Shown piece after piece: positions 1 to 6,234 of a stretch of DNA of 12,252 nucleotides. The position numbers and the translations under genes were made by a program. Numbering within the stretch: the stretch's first letter is position 1; every line of letters starts with the position of its first letter. Below the pieces are notes generated by a model that had not been told where the DNA came from, did not search any database, and saw nothing but the letters and a program-made list of their open reading frames with translations. The stretch is from JAGDXO01 sp964541025. Its GTDB lineage: Archaea > Thermoplasmatota > Thermoplasmata > Thermoplasmatales > GCA-001856825. The stretch is taken from contig CAZIOW010000033.1 of the NCBI GenBank assembly GCA_964541025.1, positions 1-12,252 on the forward strand, read 5' to 3'.

Positions 1-112
1 ATAAGAACAATAAAATTTCCAGGTGTAATTCATAAAAAGGACTGCTTTCTGATTTGTTAACTTTCTTATCCCAGTTATTTTCTAACATTAATTGTATAAT
101 TTCTAGGCGCAT
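1..112 (-). CDS. Partial hypothetical ORF running off the left edge
   Basis: An open frame starts at an ATG (110-112) and runs leftward to the window edge without a stop, giving 37 residues beginning MRLEIIQLMLENNWDKKV. The sequence is helical and mixed-charge, but too short to recognise. A possible TTG start lies four codons upstream, just after an in-frame stop. An A/T-rich stretch at 124-133 could be a promoter element, although it is closer to the ATG than usual. It could be the start of a real gene or chance; the sequence to the left would decide. Confidence 0.3.
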   Translation of the reverse strand, partial: MRLEIIQLMLENNWDKKVNKSESSPFYELHLEILLFL

Positions 113-309
113 TTTATACGGCAAATTTTAAGGTAAACCACTACATTTGATTTTGTACGGAAATTGAGATTGAAATAAATAGCTGGAATTGCTTGGCTTA
201 AATTTAGGGGAAGCTCGTGTTCTTTTGATTTGAAAATGTGAATAATTTCGCCGTTAACATATCACCAATATGATTTCCTAAGAATGGTTTAACTTTGAAA
301 ATATCAAAA
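113..309. other. AT-rich intergenic stretch, no gene seen
   Basis: I see no credible coding frame, RNA gene or repeat here. It lies between the left-edge ORF and the stop of the leftward gene at 310. Confidence 0.5.
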
Positions 310-642
310 TTATTTTAATCTCTTGATAAGGTCCCTTATTTCTTTAAGATTATCGCTCTTTTGATCAGGCAACTCATCCATTATTTCAATTGCTCTCTTC
401 CTATATTTTTTGAATTTTTCAATATCGTCTCTACCTTTGTAATATAATGCAAGTGTCGCGTATTTTTTAGCCAATTGAAGACCGTAAGACTTGTCAAGTT
501 TAAACTTCTGTTCAGATTCCTCAAGATTTGATTCGAGTTTTTGCATAACCGCATCCACTGATTCTTCAGTTTCTGCATCTATACCGTCTGATTTTAAACC
601 AACTGTAAACATTGTTGGTTTTTTCCTTCCGAACAATGACAT
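310..642 (-). CDS. Hypothetical helical protein, TPR-like C-terminus
   Basis: Not recognised as a named family. From the ATG at 640-642 it encodes 110 residues starting MSLFGRKKPTMF. The N-terminus is basic, a central acidic stretch (ETEESVDAVMQ...) follows, and the C-terminal half alternates aromatic/Ala and charged residues (KKYATLALYYKGRDDIEKFKKYRKRAIEIMDEL), resembling one helical hairpin of a TPR or similar alpha-alpha repeat. A GTG at 652-654 would add four residues and overlap the upstream gene. I prefer the ATG because it leaves a 4-nt gap after the upstream stop and begins with a compact MSLFGRKK. It is probably co-transcribed with the 647-886 gene. It could mediate protein-protein contact; function unknown. 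Confidence 0.6.
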   Translation of the reverse strand: MSLFGRKKPTMFTVGLKSDGIDAETEESVDAVMQKLESNLEESEQKFKLDKSYGLQLAKKYATLALYYKGRDDIEKFKKYRKRAIEIMDELPDQKSDNLKEIRDLIKRLK

Positions 643-646
643 GGAT

Positions 647-886
647 TCAATCACCCTTCACTGGATCATCCCACTCTATTTTTACCCTTATTTTATCAGG
701 CAGATTTTTTGCACTTGAACCTAAAAATGTAGATTTAGTGCCGTTTATACCCATCTTATCGATTAATATCTGCAACGATATTCCTATTTTGCTTCCGTGC
801 AACTCTGGGAACCTGGTGACATATGTAACGTACCTTGAGGTAATTGGATACCAATTCTTCTCCATCTCAAATTCCATTGAGCCCAT
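647..886 (-). CDS. Small hypothetical protein, first gene of a two-gene unit
   Basis: A 79-residue protein starting MGSMEFEMEKNWYPITSRYV, with other in-frame Met codons at positions 4 and 8, so the exact start is uncertain. No domain is recognised. It is a soluble, mixed alpha/beta-looking sequence ending KIRVKIEWDDPVKGD. Its stop (647-649) lies 4 nt before the likely ATG of the downstream leftward gene, suggesting a two-gene operon. Upstream, on the minus strand, an A/T-rich segment around 905-914 (TTATTTAATC) sits about 20-28 nt from the ATG, as expected for a leaderless archaeal promoter. Confidence 0.55.
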   Translation of the reverse strand: MGSMEFEMEKNWYPITSRYVTYVTRFPELHGSKIGISLQILIDKMGINGTKSTFLGSSAKNLPDKIRVKIEWDDPVKGD

Positions 887-974
887 AATAATCCCTTGCA
901 GTCAGATTAAATAACTATAATTAGTTATAATAAATTTATCTGAACCAATAGATCAAATAATTCTAATGACATGA

Positions 975-1028
975 TTCTATAGTGAGGACAAGCACGAAAT
1001 GAGGGAGTTCGTGGAGGGGTGGATTTAA
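975..1028 (+). pseudogene. Possible transposase C-terminal relic
   Basis: A 17-codon open stretch reads FYSEDKHEMREFVEGWI then TAA. Its charged/aromatic pattern (HEMREFVEGW) is reminiscent of the C-terminal region of some DDE transposases, where a similar phrase precedes a WYN motif. It has no start codon and is bounded upstream by an in-frame stop (972-974). No inverted repeats or other transposase parts are visible. This is a weak call; it could be chance. Confidence 0.15.
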
Positions 1029-1059
1029 AGAAAATTGGGAATATAAGAAAATTAAATAA

Positions 1060-1551
1060 TTATGGGGTCAGCTCTATAGGATTGGTTATCTGGACCGATA
1101 TGCTAAGGAGAAGGTTATCATTCTGGATAACTATGTAATAGGTTCCTGGTCCCAGGTTGGTATTGAAGGCTCCTGATGTGACCTGCCCTGTTGTATATAG
1201 ATATGAGGTAAGACCTGCGGAAGATGAATAATTTGCGTACTCGGAAGGAGTCAGCACGTATGCAGTTGCGCTGCCGCCAGAGACAGAGAAGGTGCCGGTA
1301 AGCGTTCCGCCAGAACTTGTGGTGAACTGAAACTCCTCATACTGGCCTGCTGACAGGCTGTAAACACTTCCGGACTGGGCGATGATCAATGGCTGAGGAG
1401 AGGTGCCTTGGTTCCCATGATTGCCTCCCATAGACGCAATGGCAGCAATTATAATTATGATAATTATAACAGCACCAATAATTCCATAGAGCTTCTTCCT
1501 GCTCTTTTTAGGAGCGGGAGGATTGACCTGGTTCATGTTCTGCTGGGTCAT
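1060..1551 (-). CDS. Membrane-anchored extracytoplasmic beta-rich protein
   Basis: From the ATG at 1549-1551 the protein is 163 residues. It begins MTQQNMNQVNPPAPKKSRKK: a short Asn/Pro-rich cytoplasmic tail and a basic cluster. A very hydrophobic isoleucine-rich helix follows (residues ~21-41) and then a Gly/Ser/Thr/Tyr-rich outer domain of about 110 residues with beta-strand phrases (SGSVYSLSAGQYEEFQF, LGPGTYYIVIQND). This fits a single-pass membrane protein displaying a small beta-sandwich outside the cell, similar in style to pre-peptidase C-terminal-like or cell-surface domains. The frame opens 14 codons further upstream, but the minus-strand TATA-like element near 1573-1580 lies about 26 nt from 1551, which fits a leaderless start there. 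The ligand is unknown. Confidence 0.75.
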   Translation of the reverse strand: MTQQNMNQVNPPAPKKSRKKLYGIIGAVIIIIIIIAAIASMGGNHGNQGTSPQPLIIAQSGSVYSLSAGQYEEFQFTTSSGGTLTGTFSVSGGSATAYVLTPSEYANYSSSAGLTSYLYTTGQVTSGAFNTNLGPGTYYIVIQNDNLLLSISVQITNPIELTP

Positions 1552-1567
1552 GCAAATGGATTGCCTG

Positions 1568-1584
1568 ATTAATATATAATTTTT
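1568..1584 (-). promoter_or_regulatory. TATA-like box for the surface protein gene
   Basis: On the minus strand an AAATTATATATTAATC segment is centred about 26 nt upstream of the ATG at 1551. That spacing is typical of archaeal leaderless genes, and no SD sequence precedes the ATG. It supports the shorter start. Confidence 0.5.
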
Positions 1585-1678
1585 GTGGATCAAGGTGTAT
1601 TAAGGTGTTATACAACATTACTATTAATCCATTAAAGTGATTCCATCATTTTTTCAATTTTTTAATTTTTCAAAGAAG

Positions 1679-1715
1679 GTATAAAATTCAAATATTGTGT
1701 TCGAAATTTTGAATT
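1679..1715 (+). promoter_or_regulatory. TATA box and inverted repeat before the 1716 gene
   Basis: GGTATAAAATTC (1679-1690) is a good archaeal TATA-like box about 30 nt before the ATG at 1716. Between it and the start lies an inverted repeat with 8-bp arms AATTCAAA (1685-1692) and TTTGAATT (1708-1715), spacer 15 nt, touching the start codon. It could be an operator; the AT-rich composition means chance cannot be excluded. Confidence 0.4.
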
Positions 1716-1931
1716 ATGACAGCGAAGAAAAACAACGGGTTTGTTAAGGAATATGTTATAGGGAGGAAGGACCAATTTGATCTGGATTACGCTATCTTCA
1801 GAAAGGCCATAGTGGAGACCGAGAGTAGGGAGGATTTAATTAATTACATTGAAGAGAAAATGAACTACGTGATCTCGAGGATGGCAAGCGGGAGGGCAAA
1901 GACCCTGATGGAAGAGATGGAGCTAGTCTAA
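1716..1931 (+). CDS. Small hypothetical protein (71 aa)
   Basis: Not recognised. It starts MTAKKNNGFVKEYVIGRKDQ, with a lysine-rich N-terminus, and continues as mostly helical sequence with alternating charged residues (AIFRKAIVETESREDLINYIEEKMNYVISRM) ending SGRAKTLMEEMELV. There is no signal peptide, membrane segment or cysteine pair. It is preceded by a TATA-like box at a suitable distance and has no SD, so it is probably leaderless or near-leaderless. T-rich sequence follows the stop. Its monocistronic setting and clean promoter make it likely to be a real gene. Confidence 0.6.
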   Translation: MTAKKNNGFVKEYVIGRKDQFDLDYAIFRKAIVETESREDLINYIEEKMNYVISRMASGRAKTLMEEMELV

Positions 1932-1945
1932 GATCTCAATTATCT

Positions 1946-1972
1946 CCTTTATTTTTTTATACAATTTTTTAC
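1946..1972 (+). terminator. T-tract terminator candidate
   Basis: Two runs of T (seven at 1952-1958 and six at 1965-1970) lie about 20-40 nt after the stop of the 1716-1931 gene. Archaeal RNA polymerase commonly terminates at U-rich tracts without a hairpin, so this could end that transcript. Based only on base composition and position. Confidence 0.35.
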
Positions 1973-2013
1973 CCTTTTCTGTGAGTTAGATCATATTACT
2001 GGGTGGATACTTT

Positions 2014-2388
2014 TTGTTATTTATTAAGAGGTCATATACTAAGGCTCATGTTCCTAAGATAAGAATGGATTGTTTTCTGAAAATTAAGGAATGGATAATT
2101 GAGAACACGGGTTTCAGGGAACTGATTGATAGATACAACAAACTCAGAGTGTTTCTCTATCTGGATCCACCTTTCCTTTCCTCAGGGAAGAAATATAGAT
2201 ACAGCTTCACAATGGACGATTTCAGGCAGCTGAAGGAGAAAATGGATCAGCATTCAGGCTCCTATATCCCGAACTTTTCAACTTTTGATCCTGAGATGGA
2301 GGAGGTATTTGGAAAACCGGATCAAGTGATAAATTATGAGAATCTACTCTATGAAAATGGGATGAATAAATGGGGATGCTGGTATTAG
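2014..2388 (+). pseudogene. Truncated D12-class adenine-N6 DNA methyltransferase
   Basis: The frame carries the catalytic motif of Dam-like D12-class N6-adenine methyltransferases: LRVFLYLDPPF (DPPF at residues 51-54), then the family pattern KYRYSFTMDDFRQLKEKM. The upstream helix IKEWIIENTGFRELIDRY also fits the family. It is only about 115 residues where family members are usually around 250-300. The SAM-binding N-terminal part with the FxGxG motif is missing, and the end NKWGCWY appears cut short. The open frame has only a TTG start with no SD. I read it as the remnant of a restriction-modification or viral methylase, probably inactive. A short standalone protein is possible but less likely. 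Confidence 0.6.
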
Positions 2389-2446
2389 TGGAAATTACTA
2401 ACTTTGGGAGTTATAAATTAGTTTTATATAAGAACCTCAAATTGAA

Positions 2447-2800
2447 TCAGGCTAAATTTTGATTTTTATCTATTCTGTTGATAACGATGTCCACACCTTC
2501 ATCTGCATCGGCATCAACAAGTATTCTTTTAATGATTATCTTTGCAATATGCTCCTCTTCGAGAACTTTATTTTCAGCTAGGGCATCAATAATTGGTTTT
2601 AAAAAGTTATCGAGATCATTGTAATTCTTTTTTATCCGATCTTTCTCTATATATAATTTTATTTCAACCGAAAGATCCTCATTCCCCAGAAATCTCTCTC
2701 CACCGTAACCTTTTTTTATGCTCTCTTTAAAATTTGAGTAGGGTTTTCCTTCATCTGTTGGTCCCCCAAATGTAACAGGTTTGCATGATATTTTCGTCAT
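2447..2800 (-). CDS. RusA-like Holliday junction resolvase
   Basis: A 117-residue protein that closely follows the RusA pattern. Residues 60-72 read YNDLDNFLKPIID, with D62, D64, N65 and K68 matching the paired Asp, Asn and Lys of the RusA active site (E. coli D70, D72, K76). It continues as DALAENKVLEEEHI, where RusA has its third catalytic Asp in a DD pair. RusA enzymes are small homodimeric, metal-dependent endonucleases that resolve four-way DNA junctions, usually phage- or plasmid-borne. Length is normal for the family. The Asp-to-Glu change in the third acidic position (E81-E83) is unusual and may affect activity. A TATA-like ATAAATTTAATT at about 2822-2834 lies 22-34 nt upstream, fitting a leaderless start. 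Confidence 0.8.
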   Translation of the reverse strand: MTKISCKPVTFGGPTDEGKPYSNFKESIKKGYGGERFLGNEDLSVEIKLYIEKDRIKKNYNDLDNFLKPIIDALAENKVLEEEHIAKIIIKRILVDADADEGVDIVINRIDKNQNLA

Positions 2801-3051
2801 AAATATTATACATGTCCTAGCTAATTAAATTTATCGGTTGTTTTGCCCTAATTAGTCCTTGGCATAACAAAATAAGCAAATTAAATTTTAATTAATTATA
2901 AATAAAGATAATTATTTTAATGAGTAATGGGGAGTGAAGGGAACCAAGGTTATAATTTAAAAGTTCTATAATATAATGTACGTCAGCTCAAATTTCCTAA
3001 ATAAAGCCTCGAATATTGATTGTTTATACTTAGTTTTGTTGGTATATTTTT
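2801..3051. other. AT-rich intergenic region
   Basis: Apart from the probable RusA promoter next to 2801, I see no coding frame, RNA gene or clear repeat in these 250 nt. It has several A/T-only runs. Confidence 0.45.
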
Positions 3052-3183
3052 TTATTTCCTATCTTTTTCATTCCTTGCGGCAGCTGATTGAGCCCTTGCC
3101 TTAAAGTCTTGATTTTTTCCAGTTTTATCGGCATTAGATTGGATTCGTGCGGCAGCTTCCTTAGTCATTTTTTCTTTTGACAT
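3052..3183 (-). CDS. 43-aa seed-maturation-protein (SMP)-like small protein
   Basis: A complete ORF from ATG (3181-3183) to TAA (3052-3054) reads MSKEKMTKEAAARIQSNADK, then TGKNQDFKARAQSAAARNEKDRK. The phrases TKEAAARIQS and FKARAQSAAARN are the hallmark of the SMP (seed maturation protein, LEA-type) repeat, in which two such half-repeats pair around a Gly/Lys-rich linker. LEA/SMP proteins are hydrophilic, often disordered, and associated with stress tolerance; the role in prokaryotes is unclear. A TATA-like ATAAATAC (3205-3212 on the minus strand) is centred about 26 nt from the ATG with no SD, exactly as expected for a leaderless gene. GC content is higher than the surroundings, also supporting coding. 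Confidence 0.7.
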   Translation of the reverse strand: MSKEKMTKEAAARIQSNADKTGKNQDFKARAQSAAARNEKDRK

Positions 3184-3204
3184 CAAAAAATGATGAATTA
3201 GCAG

Positions 3205-3212
3205 TATTTATG
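3205..3212 (-). promoter_or_regulatory. TATA-like box of the SMP-like gene
   Basis: On the minus strand CCATAAATACTGC places an A/T-rich core about 26 nt upstream of the ATG at 3183, consistent with a leaderless transcript. Confidence 0.45.
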
Positions 3213-3396
3213 GTTTACCTATTTTTTAGTCTTCTTTGTTAGGTTTTCTGTTGGCAATAGGTTGGTCGGGGAACAGAAATTCTTAGGAATTTTAAATCCA
3301 AAAATGAATACCATGCTCTAAGTAGGCCTTTATCTTTTGAGATAATCTCACTTCTCATTTAGGGAATATTTGTCTCCGAAATCCCTTGTAAAGCTT

Positions 3397-3410
3397 TTAA
3401 CCCTGGTTAA
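3397..3410. repeat. Palindrome TTAACC-CT-GGTTAA
   Basis: A 14-nt inverted repeat with 6-bp arms and a 2-nt spacer. A related sequence, GGGTTAAC (3477-3484), lies just before the TATA box of the 3522 gene. Two related sites upstream of one promoter could be operators; function is inferred from placement only. Confidence 0.35.
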
Positions 3411-3487
3411 ATCTTTTCCTCATTATTTTGCAATTTAAATATCATTTATCAATTTCATTGGAATATCATAAGAGAAGGGTTAACTTA

Positions 3488-3495
3488 TTTATAAG
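3488..3495 (+). promoter_or_regulatory. TATA box TTTATAAG for the 3522/3722 pair
   Basis: TTTATAAG lies 27-34 nt before the ATG at 3522 and would place the transcript start a few nt before that codon. It is the only plausible promoter for the downstream radical SAM gene, which overlaps the 3522 ORF. Confidence 0.45.
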
Positions 3496-3521
3496 ATATT
3501 ATGCTTGAATGAAATAAAGGG

Positions 3522-3725
3522 ATGTTAGAGGATTTAAACTTCTTAAAATATTTAAATTCTTTAATCTATAACGTTAATATGAATCTTAAGTACATTTCTG
3601 AGAAAAACTATAAAAAATTTTCTCGGAAATACGGCTCAAAGACACCAATAAGAGCTCATGATATACTAAGAAACTCAATTTCAGTCGAAGATAATATTAT
3701 TTCAATAAAAAGTGATGAAATATGA
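3522..3725 (+). CDS. Small hypothetical protein coupled to radical SAM gene
   Basis: A 67-residue protein starting MLEDLNFLKYLNSLIYNVNM, rich in Asn, Lys, Ile and Tyr, with no recognised domain. Its stop overlaps the start of the radical SAM gene in an ATGA arrangement (3722-3725), a strong sign of a real, translationally coupled gene. A TATA-like box lies at the expected distance upstream. Codon use is AT-rich compared with the downstream gene, so it may be a recent or fast-evolving accessory. Function unknown; an accessory subunit or regulator of the enzyme is an inference from coupling only. Confidence 0.5.
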   Translation: MLEDLNFLKYLNSLIYNVNMNLKYISEKNYKKFSRKYGSKTPIRAHDILRNSISVEDNIISIKSDEI

Positions 3726-4717
3726 CTACGTCAACAGCAGTTCACGAAAGGCAGAGTAAGGCGGCAGAAAAAGCATGGATAACAATAAGGAGAAATAGAA
3801 TAGCGCAGATTAAAGCAGAAAATGAGAGTATAGAAGATTACCTGTTCAACAGAGACATGAGGACTGTTTTATACGGTACATACAAGATAAATCCTCCCTT
3901 GATTAAACGTTCCAAATTAACAGGAATTGAAAAAGGTGGAGTAGGGAAAGAGCTCTCTGATGGATGGGCCATAAATTATGCAGTTGGTTGCACACACGCA
4001 TGCAGATTTTGTTATGTGGATCAGATACACAAGAAATATGGTGTCAAGAGAGTAGGAAGGGGAGTCAACAGATCATGGGGCAATTATTTTTATGTACCGG
4101 AAAACATAGATGAAGCTATTGAAAAGACTAACTGGGAGAGGTGGAAGGGAATTGAGGTAATTATGTCCTCAACACACGACCCTTACCTTCCTCAACTTAC
4201 AAGAATAACTAGGAAGATACTGGAAATAGCACTCCCTTATGGGGTTAGGTTCTGCATTCAGACTAGATCGCCCCTCGTAATTAAGGATTTCGATCTCCTA
4301 TCTGAGTTCAAAGACCTTGTGAGAGTTCAAATATCAGTTGCTACAATGAATCGTGAATTGTCTCAGCTTATTGAGCCGAGGGTAGCTGATCCGGCGGCCA
4401 GGTTCAATATTTTAAGAAAAGCTAAGGATTATGGGCTCATAACCGGTGTGATACTCGCACCCATTCTTCCACCTGTGAAGATCAGACCTGACCCTGAGTC
4501 AGACATTAAAGAGATGGCCCGAGAGCTCTCTGAAATTAAACCAGATTATATATTCGGAGAATCCTTGCATGCTAGAGGATCCAATTTGGGAGAACTAGAA
4601 CTCGCTCTTGATGAGAAAATCAATCTGAGTGGTTTCGACCCTATTATTGAGAAAAAATTCAATACTGTTATGAGGGAGACCCAGCTTAACGGGAGATGGT
4701 GGAGAGAACAACATTAA
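3722..4717 (+). CDS. SPL-type (COG1533-like) radical SAM protein
   Basis: A 331-residue protein with the radical SAM cluster motif GCTHACRFCY (C90, C94, C97; CX3CX2C), binding a [4Fe-4S] cluster that cleaves S-adenosylmethionine. The rest follows spore-photoproduct-lyase-like radical SAM proteins: STHDPYLPQL after the cluster, FCIQTRSPLVIKDFDLL, VRVQISVATMNRELSQLIEP, then GVILAPILPP. About 80 residues, mostly helical and basic, precede the barrel. These proteins act on diverse targets including nucleic acids; the substrate here is unknown. It overlaps the upstream small gene by ATGA and converges on the TcmP-like gene with only 6 nt between stops. TcmP-family proteins are known as partners of three-Cys-motif proteins, so a functional pair is plausible. 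Confidence 0.85.
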   Translation: MTTSTAVHERQSKAAEKAWITIRRNRIAQIKAENESIEDYLFNRDMRTVLYGTYKINPPLIKRSKLTGIEKGGVGKELSDGWAINYAVGCTHACRFCYVDQIHKKYGVKRVGRGVNRSWGNYFYVPENIDEAIEKTNWERWKGIEVIMSSTHDPYLPQLTRITRKILEIALPYGVRFCIQTRSPLVIKDFDLLSEFKDLVRVQISVATMNRELSQLIEPRVADPAARFNILRKAKDYGLITGVILAPILPPVKIRPDPESDIKEMARELSEIKPDYIFGESLHARGSNLGELELALDEKINLSGFDPIIEKKFNTVMRETQLNGRWWREQH

Positions 4718-4723
4718 ACAATC

Positions 4724-5869
4724 CTAGACGAATTTTATCAGAACTTTGTCATCAGGATAAGTACGGGGACGAGATCGCTGGCCTATTACTACTATTCTCC
4801 CCGAATCTTCCAAATTTTTCAATATTTCTTTCCTGAAGACATATTTAGTATGCAATGTTACTAGAAGCTTAACTCTTTCTATCTCCATTTCTAAATTCAT
4901 TAAGCTTAATGATTTTACCAGGTTGTATAAATCATCAGCAGCATTAGCTTCCCAGTTGGTTCTTATACCATAATCGACTAGGGATGCTTGTTTTGGATCA
5001 AAGTCGAAGTCACTAAATTTGAATTCCCCGGTATGCGATACAGAATACATAGCTTCCTTCATTGCTTCCATGCCGCGCTCATGAGATGTCAGGTATATCA
5101 GATAATATTCCAAATTGTTTGAAGAGTTTCTCGTCTCGAAAGAAATATGGTAAATCTGCTTTCCGTTCGTGATAAGATTGATCTTACTAAGCAAGTTTGT
5201 CAAGAAGGCACTGAGTAAAAATTCTCCTTTCTCTTCAGATCTCTTTTCTTGGGCTTCCTTCATTTGATCCTCAGAGAACAGTTTTCTAAGAGAGGACAAA
5301 TGAAGATCATCTGCTATGAACCGCTGAATAAACCCTGCCATGAAAGTAATGAAAAGTTCTGCCTTTTCTTGAGTCATAAACCTCGCTAATAAATTGATAT
5401 CCAAGTCTTCCCATCCAAACGGGTCAACAAAACAAAAAGTAGGCGCAAGTCTCTTTCCTTCTTTATCCAAACTATCTAAAATCTGGGCTAAAGTGTCATT
5501 AAACTCGCCATTTATCACTTTATATTGTAAGATCTTCGGGAGACTAGGGTATCTTGATTTTAAAAGACTCTCCAAGTGATCGGCCCTATCTTTTCTTTCT
5601 TCAATGAAGAACATCACAATCTCAGCCTTGAACTTATTCAGAAGCTTATGGTGGACAATAGATTCTATTCCGATGATTGGAGAGCCCTGCCACTTTCCAG
5701 CATTATCCTCACCTGGCCCCGCAAATCCATCTATATACACGACTCGCCCGTTATAACCTCCTTGGGTCAAGATAGGTGCCCAGGCTTCAATATATCTTTT
5801 CAGAATTTTGTGCTTGGCTATAGTATGGGGATCAAAGTCCCACAATTTAGTCTTTGGTCCTCCCGTCAT
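4724..5869 (-). CDS. tcmP: TcmP-type three-Cys-motif partner protein
   Basis: A 381-residue protein with the features of the TcmP family. The N-terminus KLWDFDPHTIAKHKILKRYIEAW leads into VVYIDGFAGPG (residues 43-53), a Rossmann-like SAM-binding loop. FFIEERKDRADHLE (87-100) is an acidic loop after beta-2. FVDPFGW (147-153) resembles the DPPY/DPFG catalytic motif of amino-methyltransferases. A less conserved C-terminal part (~200-381) probably contains a winged helix. The family is defined by co-occurrence with three-Cys-motif proteins; its reaction is not established, and a nucleic-acid methyltransferase-like role is inferred. The start is fixed by the conserved N-terminus, although it lies inside the end of the upstream SHOCT gene (23-nt overlap). 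Confidence 0.85.
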   Translation of the reverse strand: MTGGPKTKLWDFDPHTIAKHKILKRYIEAWAPILTQGGYNGRVVYIDGFAGPGEDNAGKWQGSPIIGIESIVHHKLLNKFKAEIVMFFIEERKDRADHLESLLKSRYPSLPKILQYKVINGEFNDTLAQILDSLDKEGKRLAPTFCFVDPFGWEDLDINLLARFMTQEKAELFITFMAGFIQRFIADDLHLSSLRKLFSEDQMKEAQEKRSEEKGEFLLSAFLTNLLSKINLITNGKQIYHISFETRNSSNNLEYYLIYLTSHERGMEAMKEAMYSVSHTGEFKFSDFDFDPKQASLVDYGIRTNWEANAADDLYNLVKSLSLMNLEMEIERVKLLVTLHTKYVFRKEILKNLEDSGRIVVIGQRSRPRTYPDDKVLIKFV

Positions 5870-6188
5870 AGTTAATCCTCTTCAGATCACTCATCAATCT
5901 GTAGTATTCCTCTTTCGTTATTTCACCCTTTGCGTATCTCTCCCTCAATATCTCCATCGATTCATCATGATCCCACCACCCGGATTGATACCTCCAGCTC
6001 CTTGAAGACCAGCCAACGAACCTGAATATCCAGATTATAAACCACACAAAAACAATCAGGAAGAAGAGCCCTATAAGTGCACCCATCAGTCCTCCTAGGG
6101 CGCCAAACAAGCTGTATCCACTAGATATGAAACTGTGAGAATTCAGTATGACGGACAGGACTGCTGCTATCCCGATGAGAACAAACAT
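5847..6188 (-). CDS. SHOCT-domain membrane protein
   Basis: A 113-residue protein. An N-terminal hydrophobic segment (residues 1-16) and a longer Gly-rich/aromatic hydrophobic stretch (~27-57, LFGALGGLMGALIGLFFLIVF...) make one or two membrane helices. A Trp/Arg-rich juxtamembrane linker follows, then a SHOCT domain at 77-104 (SMEILRERYAKGEITKEEYY). SHOCT is a short oligomerisation-like domain common at the ends of membrane and phage-related proteins. Its last codons overlap the TcmP start by 23 nt in a different frame, implying co-translation. No SD or clear TATA is visible in the 46 nt upstream, so it probably belongs to the leftward operon. It may anchor or scaffold the neighbours; that is inference. 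Confidence 0.75.
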   Translation of the reverse strand: MFVLIGIAAVLSVILNSHSFISSGYSLFGALGGLMGALIGLFFLIVFVWFIIWIFRFVGWSSRSWRYQSGWWDHDESMEILRERYAKGEITKEEYYRLMSDLKRINYDGRTKD

Positions 6189-6234
6189 AGTAGCTAACCT
6201 ACCAATGACACCCTTCCAGCGTCACAATTATGGC

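Larger units (their letters stand above)
3184..3521. other. Intergenic region between divergent small genes
   Basis: No coding frame seen. It holds the SMP-like gene's promoter at its left end, and at its right end the TTAACC palindrome (3397-3410) and the promoter of the 3522 gene. Confidence 0.45.

Noticed and set aside
1552..1593. 14-residue N-terminal extension of the surface protein
   Set aside because: The region contains the TATA-like box, and the downstream ATG has leaderless spacing.
5394..5875. Rightward frames inside the TcmP gene
   Set aside because: Antisense shadows of a clearly conserved protein, with unlikely composition.
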